DNA from: Theocolax elegans
Taxonomy: Eukaryota; Arthropoda; Insecta; Hymenoptera; Cerocephalidae
NCBI GenBank assembly: GCA_026168455.1
Contig: CM047425.1
Location: 27,149,058-27,213,057, forward strand
Reading direction: 5' to 3'
Length of the DNA: 64,000 nucleotides
Under the pieces are notes generated by a model. It was not told the origin of the DNA. It searched no databases and saw only the letters and a list, made by a program, of their open reading frames with translations. The stretch's first letter is position 1. Every line of letters begins with the position of its first letter. The translations under genes and the position numbers were made by a program. Of this stretch, positions 23,112 through 32,324 are shown piece after piece.

Positions 23112-24965
23112 ATGGCCGACCGAAACGCCGAGAGTTTGGTCCAACGAGACGAGGACATTATAGTGCAGGTGGACGAGTGGATACACACCCAAAACGCAGC
23201 ACAAATCGAGGCTCACCTAGAACAGATGGAGCTTCGACTTGATGGTTCCCGCTATCAAAAGGCGGAACGCCTACAGCAATGGCTGCTAGGAAATTATTCG
23301 GCCGACGAGTTCAGTCAAGATACTGACACCGTCAATGACCGGATAAGGCGGGTCGAGAAGCGGACAGAAGTGATCCGCCGAGTCGGGGAGAAAACGCCAG
23401 GAGCGTTACCTGATGAGAGAGGTACGCACCTGATTGAGGAAAATCTCAATCGTACGACCCGACTACCTAGCGAGGACCTGCCAACAGCCCCAGAGGAGGG
23501 CCAGTCTAGCAGCCAATCCAGTCGGAGGGGTAGTCAATCTGACTGGATAACGCTAATAGCGACCGATGGGACGCCATTTGATGTGCCGCGGCTATTCTCC
23601 ACATGTCTGGCAGAACAAATTGCCAAGACAAAAGCTCTACAAGAGCAAATGGAAAGTATGGCGGCACAGATAACGAGGCTAACCGATGCCGTAAGCCACG
23701 TGACGTCCCAAAGAGCATCAAGTACGCGATTGGATCCACTAGGCCCAAGTCCACGTGTCCAATTTCAGGACACGTATACCTGCTACCGGCCAGAGGAGTC
23801 ACCGGTTCAGCAAGAGGACGCACGACTACAGCCCCAAACGCCAGGACCAACTCCTAGCGCCACCCTGGGCGGAGCTTGGGAGGGGGGAGACACCTGGGTA
23901 CCAGGAAGGCCCCCATGTGAAGAAAGTTCACCCTTAAGGCCCCAAGCGTCGTGCGTCCAAGAACAACCGTCCTGGGCTTCGCGCTCATTCAACCCCACAC
24001 GCGACCGAGGCGAGATCGTGAGAAAGTGGGGAATAAAGTTCTCAGGGGACGGAAGCGAGAGCATTAACAGCTTCTTAGAGCGCGTGGACGACTGCAGAGT
24101 CCTAGCAAACATGACGCAGGATGAAGTCCTTCGTTCTCTTTCGCAGTTGCTGGTGGAAGACGCCGCAAGGTGGTACCGCAATAACAAAGGAAAGTGGAGG
24201 AATTGGGACGAATTCACGTGCTCAATCAAACGCTGGTACGGAGCCAGCGAAACTTACCAAGAGAAGCTGATCCTTGAATGCACCTCACGTACTCAGGGCG
24301 AAGACGAACCGGTACGTGAGTACATGAATTGCATGATAGGCATGCTACAAGAGCTCGTCCCTAAGCCTAGCGAGAGGAACCAGGTAGATCACCTCTACCG
24401 AAACATGCTGCCGAGAATCCAGCGCCGGTTCAAGCGAATCGAGGCGCAGACGATCGACCAGCTGTGTGACTTGGCCCGCAAAGCGGAGCGGCTGCAAGAG
24501 CGCGAAAAGCTCTACAAACCACCTCCAATGGAAGGGGAGCTGGTGCGGCCGGAGTTCGCGTATAAGGCCAAGAAGAAGTCAGAGAAGGCTCCTCTGAAGG
24601 CAAAGGTAGCAGCGGTGGAATCCGATAAATCCACCACCGGCAAGAATCTGGTGGAGCTGGACGCGATTCTCAACCAGCTGAAGAAGTTGCTACCAAGTGA
24701 GAACGGGAGCGCAGCCGGGAATAGCAAACCAGGAAGTCCCAAGAGTGGACGGCGGTTTGCTCAGAAAAAGAAACCGCCGAACCGGCCCGGAGAGCAGAGG
24801 GGCCAATACGAGAAGCCCCACGGCGGAAAGAGCGCGGAAGGAGGGCCAAGCAGGACGCCCTTTGATCCGAGCAAACCGATTTCCTGTAATGGGTGCGGTA
24901 AGCTTGCGTATTTCCGCCGCCATTGCCCTGACTGCAATAAGGGAAACGCCTCCGGGAGCGGCTAA
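23112..24965 (+). CDS. gag: Gypsy Gag polyprotein (617 aa), intact
   Basis: Structural protein of the intracellular particle. Residues about 170-210 form a probable coiled coil (SMAAQITRLTDAV). About 300-460 hold a capsid-like retrotransposon Gag domain (WGIKFSGDGSESINSFLERV, RWYRNNKGKWRNW). Near the end is a zinc-knuckle-like CNGCGKLAYFRRHCPDC, here with Cys at the last position and tyrosine and arginine in place of the usual glycine and aromatic. The only uninterrupted protein of this element. It overlaps the pol frame by 25 nt at the slippery site. Confidence 0.9.
   Translation: MADRNAESLVQRDEDIIVQVDEWIHTQNAAQIEAHLEQMELRLDGSRYQKAERLQQWLLGNYSADEFSQDTDTVNDRIRRVEKRTEVIRRVGEKTPGALPDERGTHLIEENLNRTTRLPSEDLPTAPEEGQSSSQSSRRGSQSDWITLIATDGTPFDVPRLFSTCLAEQIAKTKALQEQMESMAAQITRLTDAVSHVTSQRASSTRLDPLGPSPRVQFQDTYTCYRPEESPVQQEDARLQPQTPGPTPSATLGGAWEGGDTWVPGRPPCEESSPLRPQASCVQEQPSWASRSFNPTRDRGEIVRKWGIKFSGDGSESINSFLERVDDCRVLANMTQDEVLRSLSQLLVEDAARWYRNNKGKWRNWDEFTCSIKRWYGASETYQEKLILECTSRTQGEDEPVREYMNCMIGMLQELVPKPSERNQVDHLYRNMLPRIQRRFKRIEAQTIDQLCDLARKAERLQEREKLYKPPPMEGELVRPEFAYKAKKKSEKAPLKAKVAAVESDKSTTGKNLVELDAILNQLKKLLPSENGSAAGNSKPGSPKSGRRFAQKKKPPNRPGEQRGQYEKPHGGKSAEGGPSRTPFDPSKPISCNGCGKLAYFRRHCPDCNKGNASGSG
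24941..24947 (+). promoter_or_regulatory. -1 ribosomal frameshift site GGGAAAC (gag to pol)
   Basis: The heptamer is phased as G GGA AAC in the gag frame, the canonical X XXY YYZ form, 16 nt before the gag stop codon. The -1 frame is closed by TAA immediately upstream (24938-24940) and open from exactly here to 25243. The downstream sequence is GC-rich and can form short stems (GGCC...GGGCC). The site is read directly; frameshifting itself is inferred. Confidence 0.8.
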
Positions 24966-27900
24966 ACGGGACTCAGGCCGAACCCAAGGGCCAGAGAGTC
25001 CCCGAGATGCCCAGAACTTCGGGCCCACGGAATGAACGAGACCGCGCGGAGCTCATCCGCGGCGGGATAGACTCGATGAAGCCAGAGGAGCATAGGAAGG
25101 GAATCGATTCCCAAGATTCTATTCCTCAAGGTCAGCAGGAGCCACACCGGAGCTACCGTCCAGAGGACGAGACGCGCTGGTGGCTTCAAGCGGAAATTGG
25201 CGATTTCCGGATCAGAGCCCTGTATGATCCATATGGGGTCTAACGGCCTCACAATCGCCACCGCCCTGGGAAAATCGCTCTCTACCGAAAACGCCGGGAG
25301 AGTGAAATTGGCTGATGGACATGCACAACCACTGAGTGGGCACGTAATGTTGCCTTTCACCATCGGTGGTGAGACCAAGGAGCTCAGGGTTGCCATTATG
25401 CCAAATCTGGACGCCGAATGTTACGTAGGAGTCAATTTCGTACGTGCATTTCGTGCAGTTCTAGACCCAGACGCTGATCAGCTGTTCCTCAAAAGCAGCA
25501 AAGCCCACGTCCAGTTAGAGATAGCTAGCTTGGACGGAGGTACGGCTTCTTTGTCGTCAGCAGGTGTGGCTGACGCAACCGACAGTCAACGCGAGGAATT
25601 GCGTCAGCTGTTGGACCAATTCTATCCAACACCATGCCAAAGATCGGTCGATCTCACGATGTCGAGCACACAATCGACGTCGGATCAGCCAAACCGATCA
25701 AGCAGCGGTACTACCCGGTCTCGGACAAAATCCAGGAAGAAATGCACCGCCAAGTGAAGGAGATGCTTGACTCCGGGGTCATTGAGCCCTCGACCAGCGG
25801 ATGGTCTAGCCCGGTGGTGATGGCGAGAAAGGATGACAATTCTAGACGGTTTTGTATCGACTTCAGGAAAGTCAACGCTTTAACAAAACCAGATGCATAT
25901 CCTTTGCCTTTCATGCACGATATACTGCGCAAACTAAGAAAGGCTCGCTATATCTCCACTCTCGACATGAATTGCGCCTATCATCAGATACCGTTGCAAG
26001 TCGAGTCGCGCCCTATTACTGCTTTCACAGTTCCTGGATTGGGACTGTTCCAGTTCACGAGGATGCCGTAAGGATTGACATACGCGGGAGCGACCTTTCA
26101 ACGGATGATAGACCAAGTCGTAGGACCAGACCTGGCGCCGCACGCTTATGCTTACCTTGATGATATTATCGTCGTGTCGGAGACATTCGAGGATCATAAG
26201 CGTTACCTAGAGGAAGTCCTTAAAAGACTGGCAGAAGCTGGACTTTCAATAAACCGGGATAAGTGCGTTTTTTGTAAGTCAGAGGTTAAGTATCTTGGCG
26301 TACTGGTAAACCGGGACGGAGTACGTCCCGATCCCGCCAAGATAGAGCCGATAAAAGAGTATCCGGCTCCGAAGAATATTAAACAGCTTCGCCGTTTCCT
26401 CGGTATGGCTTCTTGGCATAGGCGATTTATGCCGGATTACGCGACAATCGCAGAACCCTTGACGCGTTTAACCAAGAAGAACCAGCGGTATGAGTGGCTT
26501 GATGAGCAAGAGCAAGCCTTCCAACAGCTCAAGGCCGTCTCAATGACAGCACCGATTCTGCAGCGTCCTGTCCCAAATGGGCAGTACATACTGCAGACAG
26601 ACGCCAGTGACACCGGTATAGGTGTATAGGCTGTGCTACTCCAACTCGTGGATGGAGACGAAAGAGTTTTGGAGTACGCAAGTCGGATCTTGTCCCCAGC
26701 CGAGAGGAATTACAGTGTCACCGAACGAGAATGTTTAGCCGTTGTCTGGGCAATAAAGAAGTTCAGGCAGTATATAGAAGGTTACGAGTTTCGAGTCGTA
26801 ACCGACCACAACAGTTTGCGTTGGCTCTGCAATATGCGCAACCCAACGAGTCGTCTCGCAAGATGGGCTCTCGAACTCCAAGCGCACACCTTCACGATTG
26901 AGCACAAGAAAGGTGCGCTTAATCATGTTCCAGACGCGCTCTCCAGAATGTATGAAGAAGGAGAGCCGACGATAGCCTCGGTCTCTTGGAGCGACACTAC
27001 TGTTGACCCGTGGTACCTCGCATGGGTAAAGGATGTATCAGAGAGACCACGGGAATTCCCCGAATGGAAAGTAGTAGGGGGAAATCTATATACTTACCGG
27101 CCTGACCCCACCTTAAAGGACGTCATGGAAGATCCCGAGGCATGGAAGATGGTAGTGCCTCAAGAGAATCGCCCGTCGATTCTAAGAGAATGTCACGACG
27201 ATCCAACTGCTGGACACTTAGGTCGCGGAAAGACTTTTGCACGGGTTGCCAGATTATACTATTGGCCCCGATACTACGCGGAGGTAGGTGACTACGTGCG
27301 GAAATGTCAAATCTGCCAGCAGTGTAAGGTAGAGCAGCAACCGCCTAGAGGCCTAATGGGCCGTAGAGTAGTCGAAAGACCTTGGCAGGTAGTCGCAGGT
27401 GATGTGACTGGACCATTACCTCGTTCTACCCACGGATTCGAATACATTCTAGTCTTCCAGGACTTATTTACGCGCTGGATTGAAGCGGTCCCAATTAGAA
27501 AAGCAAACGCAAAGACCATAGTAAAGGAGTTACACGAGCGTGTCCTCATGCGTTTCGGCACGCCGGAAGTATTTCACTCCGATAATGGGACCGAGTTCAA
27601 AAACAAGATGGTCGACGACTATCTCAAAGAGAAGGGAGTGTACCATACGACGACACCTCCTTACCACCCTCGAGCAAACCCCGTAGAAACGTCGAACCGC
27701 ACGCTTAAGACAATGGTAGCTTCGTACATCAAGGAAAAGCATACCAGCTGGGACGAAAAGCTACCGGAATTAGTGTTTGCAATAAACACAGCGGTTCAAA
27801 GCTCGACAGGGTGGAGCCCGGCAATGTTGAACTACGGTCGACAGCCAGAGCCACCTAGCACGGACCGGCTAGAGCAAGAAGAGCTCGCACAAGAACGGTT

Positions 27901-28536
27901 TGATCAGCAGCGGCTCCAGGACTGGTCTGAGAGACTGTCCAGGCTAACCGAGTTGCACAAAGTGGCCTCCGAGAATGCCGCCGCGGCTCAAGCGAGACAA
28001 GCCGTATATTTCAACGCCGGGCGTCGAGACGAAATCTTTGAGATAGGCGATCTTGTTTGGAAAAAGAACAGAGTCCAGTCTTCCAGCGCTGACAAGACAA
28101 CCTCTAAGTTGGCACCAAAGTATGTAGGCCCATACGTGGTAGTCCAGACAAAAGGCTCGAACACGTACCTTATTCAGGACGGGCAAGGCGACGAGGAGAT
28201 GATACACGCCGAACATCTCAGGCCCTACGTGCCCGACAACGGAATGTCTCTGGCCGAAGTAGACAACGTCGCCCAACCGACGATGGACGAAGAGGCGACG
28301 AGCGACCCGCCTCCTGCAAGCGAAGACACCCCGAGCGAAAAAATGTACTCTCCGGCCGCTCCCAGCGGGGAACCGAGGCCTACAGCGAGCGTTCCAACGA
28401 AAAGGGAAGGGGTCGTCCGCGGAAAACCGCTAGGGTGGTCGTGCGTCCGACAAACAGGGCCATAGAACCACGCACTAGCGTTAGTGAATCAGAACGGAAG
28501 CGCGGTAGGGGTCGTCCAAGGAAGAACCCGAAATAA
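24941..28536 (+). pseudogene. pol: Gypsy Pol polyprotein: protease, RT, RNase H, integrase, AT-hook tail
   Basis: Protease (to ~25520): a frameshift after ALYDP near 25233 has removed the active-site triplet. A second frameshift near 25640-25660 returns to the RT frame. RT shows RRFCIDFRKVNA, ISTLDMNCAYHQI and YLDD at about 26153-26164. An in-frame TAA lies at 26069-26071 and a TAG at 26627-26629, the latter just after the RNase H aspartate segment QTDASD. Integrase has an HHCC zinc region (27190-27320) and catalytic Asp 27401, Asp 27581 and Glu 27686; the D-E spacing is 34 residues, one short of the usual 35. A GPY-type tail (KYVGPYVV) follows. The frame in use stops at 28465, but a shift near 28395 would extend it to 28536 with two GRGRPRK AT-hooks. 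Confidence 0.9.
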
Positions 28537-28768
28537 GGGAATACCCGGACAGTACCAAGGTCAGCAGCCGACACCCATCTCTGAAGGCTCCTTTTGGATT
28601 AAACTCTCCTCTGCCACGGAACGAGCAAATTGAGAGTCCCTAGCTCGTTCTGGACGACTAGATCTCAGAAGTTCCGTGGCCAAGATTGGGCATCCGAGCC
28701 CTATCCCGATCCTGCACCCGCGAATCTCAGATACACACGTCCAGTGTACGTGGAATCTGGGAGGGGGG
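28537..28768 (+). other. 3' untranslated region and polypurine tract of the Gypsy element
   Basis: No ORF of note. The purine run GGGAGGGGGG at 28759-28768 lies directly before the 3' LTR and is the expected plus-strand primer. A broken inverted repeat (CACGGAACGAGC with TTCCGTGG) is visible around 28615-28680. Confidence 0.7.
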
Positions 28769-29719
28769 TGTAAAGGTATGCTACATACTCTTATGCGTAT
28801 GAAGCTATACCTTATAACGAGCGCGAGTGACGATCGGAAAAGCTCGTAGGTGATCGGGAAAGCCCGCGCGTAAGCCGCGTAAGGACTAATAATGGTCCGA
28901 CGCGCAAGCTGACTGAGGAGAGTATATAGAGAGTTTATGCGAGTCATCGTAGATAGACACGTCGCCGGTAACGCCTTCCTTGATATTTCGCGGCAAGGGA
29001 ACAAGAATCGTTATCGCGGATTCTTGCTCGGGTTCTGGGTTTCGCGCCGTGAAGAATGAGTGACTTGGTGGAGTGAGCGTGCTGGTGTTAAGTGCACAGC
29101 TCCAGCGACTCCCAGGAACCTGCGAGGACGGCGAAGTTGCCGCGCGCGAGATCCCGACGGAGAGAGGGGAAACAGGCGAAGTCGAACCCATAGACGGGGA
29201 GAATCGAGATTTAAGGTACGTGGTGCACCACTCGCGAGCCGCCGAAGCCATAAAGACTCTCTCTTTACGGCTGTAACTTTAAGTTAGGAATCGACGGATC
29301 TCGCCCGCGCGCGACGGCGAGGAAGCTAAACGGGCGACCGCGTACGCGTGCTAGAAAGAGAGACACCTCGTCGCGAGACCTCACGCGGCCTATATAAGGT
29401 TTTTGTTAAATCTTTGTTCTTTGTTAAACTTTGTTTCTATTTCTTTAACTTGAATAAAATTCAAATGTAATCAATATCCGAGTACGAGTTTGATTATTGA
29501 TTACCGGCGTACGTTATTCCCGTTATCCCGAATACCGCCCTCTCCGTTTCAGGAGCGGCCGAGGTAAACTTACCGCGAATTTATCCCTTTTATTCGCGGT
29601 CCTTTTCAGCTCACGACGTTTTAGCTGTACAAAGACGCGAGATCGGCAAGTGATCTCGCGGTTGTTAACGGACATCGCAACGGTAGGTCGCGCGCGGAGT
29701 TCACTGATTTGAATCCGCC
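28769..29719 (+). repeat. 3' LTR of the Gypsy element, truncated
   Basis: Collinear with 21134-22083 at very high identity. Example differences are GTAAG to GTATG near the start, TCCTT to GCCTT, and TGTGAG to TGCGAG. Homology stops abruptly after GAATCCGCC at 29719. The terminal ~98 bp including the CA end are lost, so no target duplication can be seen. Confidence 0.92.
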
Positions 29720-30394
29720 ACCAACACTTGCTCACTTGTTAGTGGCAAGGTTGGTTAAATAAAGAATAATAGTATGTTCCCCCACGGGTCTATATATACT
29801 AGTTTCCAATTCGCTCCCACCCCAAGAATTACCATTTCTGGTTAGTATATTTTATTAGGCATCATCCACTTTTTATTTATTCATGCAAGTCCACATGCTA
29901 GCTACTATTTTTAACAACTGTGTTGTAGTTCACTGTTTTAGTTCCTTAACACGTGTTGATAATAGTGCTAAAGAGGGTTATTAAAAATTTTAAAATTTTA
30001 CAATTACAAAAAAAAGACAAGATTATTTCTTGTCTTTTTCCTTAGTAATTTTGAGAATAATTTTTATTTTTTTAAATGTATATTTTTAAAATACGTCGAA
30101 TATAAATTTAAGGGTTAAAGAGAGTAATTTTGTCTAATTTTTCATTATTTTGCAAATAATTCATTTTTGGAAATAAGTTACTGATATGATAATTAATTAT
30201 TTCGTAAATTTGACAACCGTCCATAAAAACATAAAAAAGTAAAAGAAGAAAATGACTTATGTATTAAAAAATTATTAATAATGTTACTATAACATATTTT
30301 GCTAGTTAAGGGGCTATGCTTTCAATTAATACTCATCTTTCTAATAATAAATTAATTAAAATTTCTTTTGTAATAACCATGAAACATTTTCAAA
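29720..30394. other. AT-rich spacer up to the assembly gap
   Basis: No gene seen. A short perfect hairpin is formed by AAAAGACAAG and CTTGTCTTTTT around 30010-30040. The sequence right after the truncated LTR (ACCAACACTTGC...) is not part of the LTR. Confidence 0.4.
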
Positions 30395-30494
30395 NNNNNN
30401 NNNNNNNNNNNNNNNNNNNNNNNNNNNNNNNNNNNNNNNNNNNNNNNNNNNNNNNNNNNNNNNNNNNNNNNNNNNNNNNNNNNNNNNNNNNNNN
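30395..30494. other. 100-N assembly gap
   Basis: Exactly 100 unknown bases, the usual placeholder for a gap of unknown size. The two ORFs that appear to cross it are artefacts. Confidence 0.99.
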
Positions 30495-30496
30495 TT

Positions 30497-30682
30497 TGTC
30501 GTGCGTTTCGACATCAATTTGTAAATATCTATGATCGCGCGGATTTAATGGATGATTTACGATGTCGGCCACAAGGAAAAGGAGAGAAGATAGCCGAGTT
30601 TTTGACGAGTTTTTGATATATTTTATCGCGTTTTAAACGACCTCCGAGTGAGTTAGAGAGCCTTGAGATCGCGTATATGGGG

Positions 30683-30684
<2 letters not shown>
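30497..30684 (+). pseudogene. gag: LTR-retrotransposon gag fragment at the gap edge
   Basis: One frame from 30497 reads like retrotransposon Gag: FRHQFVNIYDRADLMDDLRC, then QGKGEKIAEFLTSF, an in-frame TGA, then SRFKRPPSELESLEIAY. The order LMDDLR, a poly-charged QG motif and RFKRPPSE fits Gag domains. It starts at the gap, so more of this element may lie in the unknown sequence. It ends where the AC repeat begins. Confidence 0.55.

Positions 30685-30720
<36 letters not shown>
30685..30720. repeat. (AC)18 microsatellite
   Basis: Uninterrupted AC dinucleotide run, 36 bp. Confidence 0.97.
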
Positions 30721-30723
<3 letters not shown>

Positions 30724-30724
30724 T

Positions 30725-30812
30725 GAGTTAGAACCGGCCTGTGAGTTAGAACCGGCCTATGAGTTAGAACCGGCCTATGAGTTAGAACCGGCCTATGAGT
30801 TAGAACCGGCCT
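30725..30812. repeat. 18-bp minisatellite, 5 copies
   Basis: Unit GAGTTAGAACCGGCCTAT repeated five times with one changed position in copy 1. Directly follows the AC repeat. Confidence 0.95.
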
Positions 30813-31154
30813 AGCTTATCTACTCAAACCCTGTAAAGCATGTTTTCAATATGTCCAAATTATTCTATAATTTGAAATTAAAATTTAATTAAAATATTTA
30901 AATAAAATTAAACAAAAAACTTTGTTCTTAAACTTGAAAAATTTGGACTTGAACGTTAATTAAACATAACGAATTTATTGTGTCCGCGAATTCTAAAATA
31001 TATTGATTTTATATTACTTAAATATATTTGTCTTTTCAAATATTATAATTACTTTTTTCTTAATTTTTCTTAATTTATTTAATTAATAAAAAAAGAAATG
31101 ATTAACGTTTACATGTTATTAATAACATTGTAATTTAATATAGAAGTTAATAAT
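30813..31154. other. AT-rich spacer
   Basis: No coding or structural signal seen beyond AT-richness. Confidence 0.4.
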
Positions 31155-31337
31155 TCACTCTTCCTGTACATATTTCAATTTACTTTGTTCACTGAGTTTT
31201 TCACTTGACAAATTCATCAATTTAAACATAAAGTACATATAGGTACCATACACTACTCTAAATATACTACCAAAGAAGGCACCCGATAACACGTCCTAAA
31301 TTAGATTTATATATTGCTCCAGTAACCATTCCACCAA
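31155..31337 (-). pseudogene. TIMMDC1-like terminal exon relic (Tim17/22-type domain)
   Basis: On the minus strand an acceptor (TTATGCAG, AG at 31339-31338) precedes GGMVTGAIYKSNLG. A one-base shift then gives SGAFFGSIFRVVYGTYMYFM and a charged tail ending at TGA (31157-31155). Glycine-rich helices followed by a charged tail match the C-terminal Tim17-family domain of TIMMDC1, an assembly factor of mitochondrial complex I. Residues expected around the turn after NLG (usually PRG-like) are missing at the shift. Upstream minus-strand segments near 31500-31570 and 31640-31760 have donor-like GTAAGT and GTAACG borders and resemble each other, possibly decayed exon copies. Recognition is from memory of the family pattern; it is a relic or a misread exon. 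Confidence 0.45.
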
Positions 31338-31339
31338 CT

Positions 31340-31900
31340 GCATAATAAAAAAACAAAGCTTCATACAAATGAATTTCTTCAAAAATTAACAAATTTAAAC
31401 AAATACATGTATGCTGCTCTATATCGAATAAATAAATTAATTATATTGTTTCATATAGGCAAATTTAAATTGTACAATATTTTATCATATTTACTTACCT
31501 TTACTGTCCAAAATATACGTCCCATTAATAATGTTTTACTAAATATTCTTTAGAAGGAACATTAATGTAAAACAAATACACTATATGGTTTTATATAAAC
31601 ATATGTAAATTATGTATATATGTATTTTTTTAAAATCACGTTACCTGTTCTTTCAAAAATGTGTTTCCTATTACTTCTTTCTTGCCAAATATTTTTTTTT
31701 TTAAATATTTGAGATATTTGAGGAACAACACTTTTCTCTTCAATACATTGATATTCAGAATATTAGAATTATATCTAAAATTTAACATCTATAAATAGAT
31801 TTTAAATTTATTATTAGAACATATATGTATATGCAAAATAATAATTCTGCATACTATAATTACAATTCTAATTATTATTATTATTATTTTATAGAATAAC
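31340..31900. other. AT-rich region with two related donor-ending segments
   Basis: On the minus strand, segments ending in GTAAGT (about 31497-31505) and GTAACG (about 31643) can be read as IFSKTLLMGRIF and IFGKKEVIGNTF. They are similar enough to suggest a duplicated exon. No complete gene can be built. Confidence 0.25.
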
Positions 31901-31914
31901 AAAAACCACCAACG

Positions 31915-31954
31915 GTGCGAGCGCGAAGCGCCAGCTATAGCTCGGCCACCCTAG
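31915..31954 (+). mobile_element. possible Helitron 3' terminus
   Basis: A GC hairpin (GCGCGAAGCGC) is followed about 19 nt later by CTAG then T, the layout of Helitron 3' ends (hairpin, CTRR, insertion before T). No Helitron proteins are adjacent and the 5' TC end was not found. Weak call. Confidence 0.25.
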
Positions 31955-32324
31955 TATGTTAATGTTACTATTATATCTGAAGTATGGCAGGCCCGAGCCT
32001 GTTTAGTAGCAGAGGGAAATGTGATAAAAATTTCCATACCATTTAAATTTCTACAAAAAATAATTGTAAGACTAATTCAAGTAATGTATGCTGTTCTTTT
32101 AAGTGATGGAATCAGAAAATAGCCAGCAAAAATTTAGAGTTTTTTTTAGAAGTTTTGATTCCTTTTTGTTATTTAATGTTTCTAATTTCTATTGTATACA
32201 TTACAATCAATTTTTTTTTAATGTAAATAGGTGAAAGGCGCCATCAACACATAACCATTTAGTATTATTGTAACGATCGTGCCTGGAATATAAAAGCGTA
32301 TAGCTTTTACATATTTCGGCCCCA
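31955..32324. other. spacer beyond the LINE 3' truncation
   Basis: Unrecognised sequence. The LINE reading frame stops being recognisable at about 32330, and nothing here resembles a LINE 3' UTR or poly(A) tail. Confidence 0.35.

Larger units (their letters stand above)
21134..29719 (+). mobile_element. Gypsy-type LTR retrotransposon, nearly complete
   Basis: Order: 5' LTR, primer-binding site, ~0.9-kb leader, gag, -1 frameshift site, protease, RT, RNase H, integrase, AT-hook tail, polypurine tract, 3' LTR. RT-RNase H-integrase order is diagnostic of the Gypsy/Ty3 group. No env ORF. The LTRs differ at only a small number of positions, which argues for fairly recent insertion. Yet pol has two stops, at least two frameshifts and a deleted protease site, and the last ~98 bp of the 3' LTR are missing. 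Confidence 0.92.

Noticed and set aside
30316..30572. ORFs crossing the N gap
   Set aside because: Most residues are unknown; the frames only appear open because N is not read as stop.
30725..30812. CRISPR-like spaced repeats
   Set aside because: The 18-bp units are head-to-tail with no spacers; a minisatellite in eukaryotic DNA.
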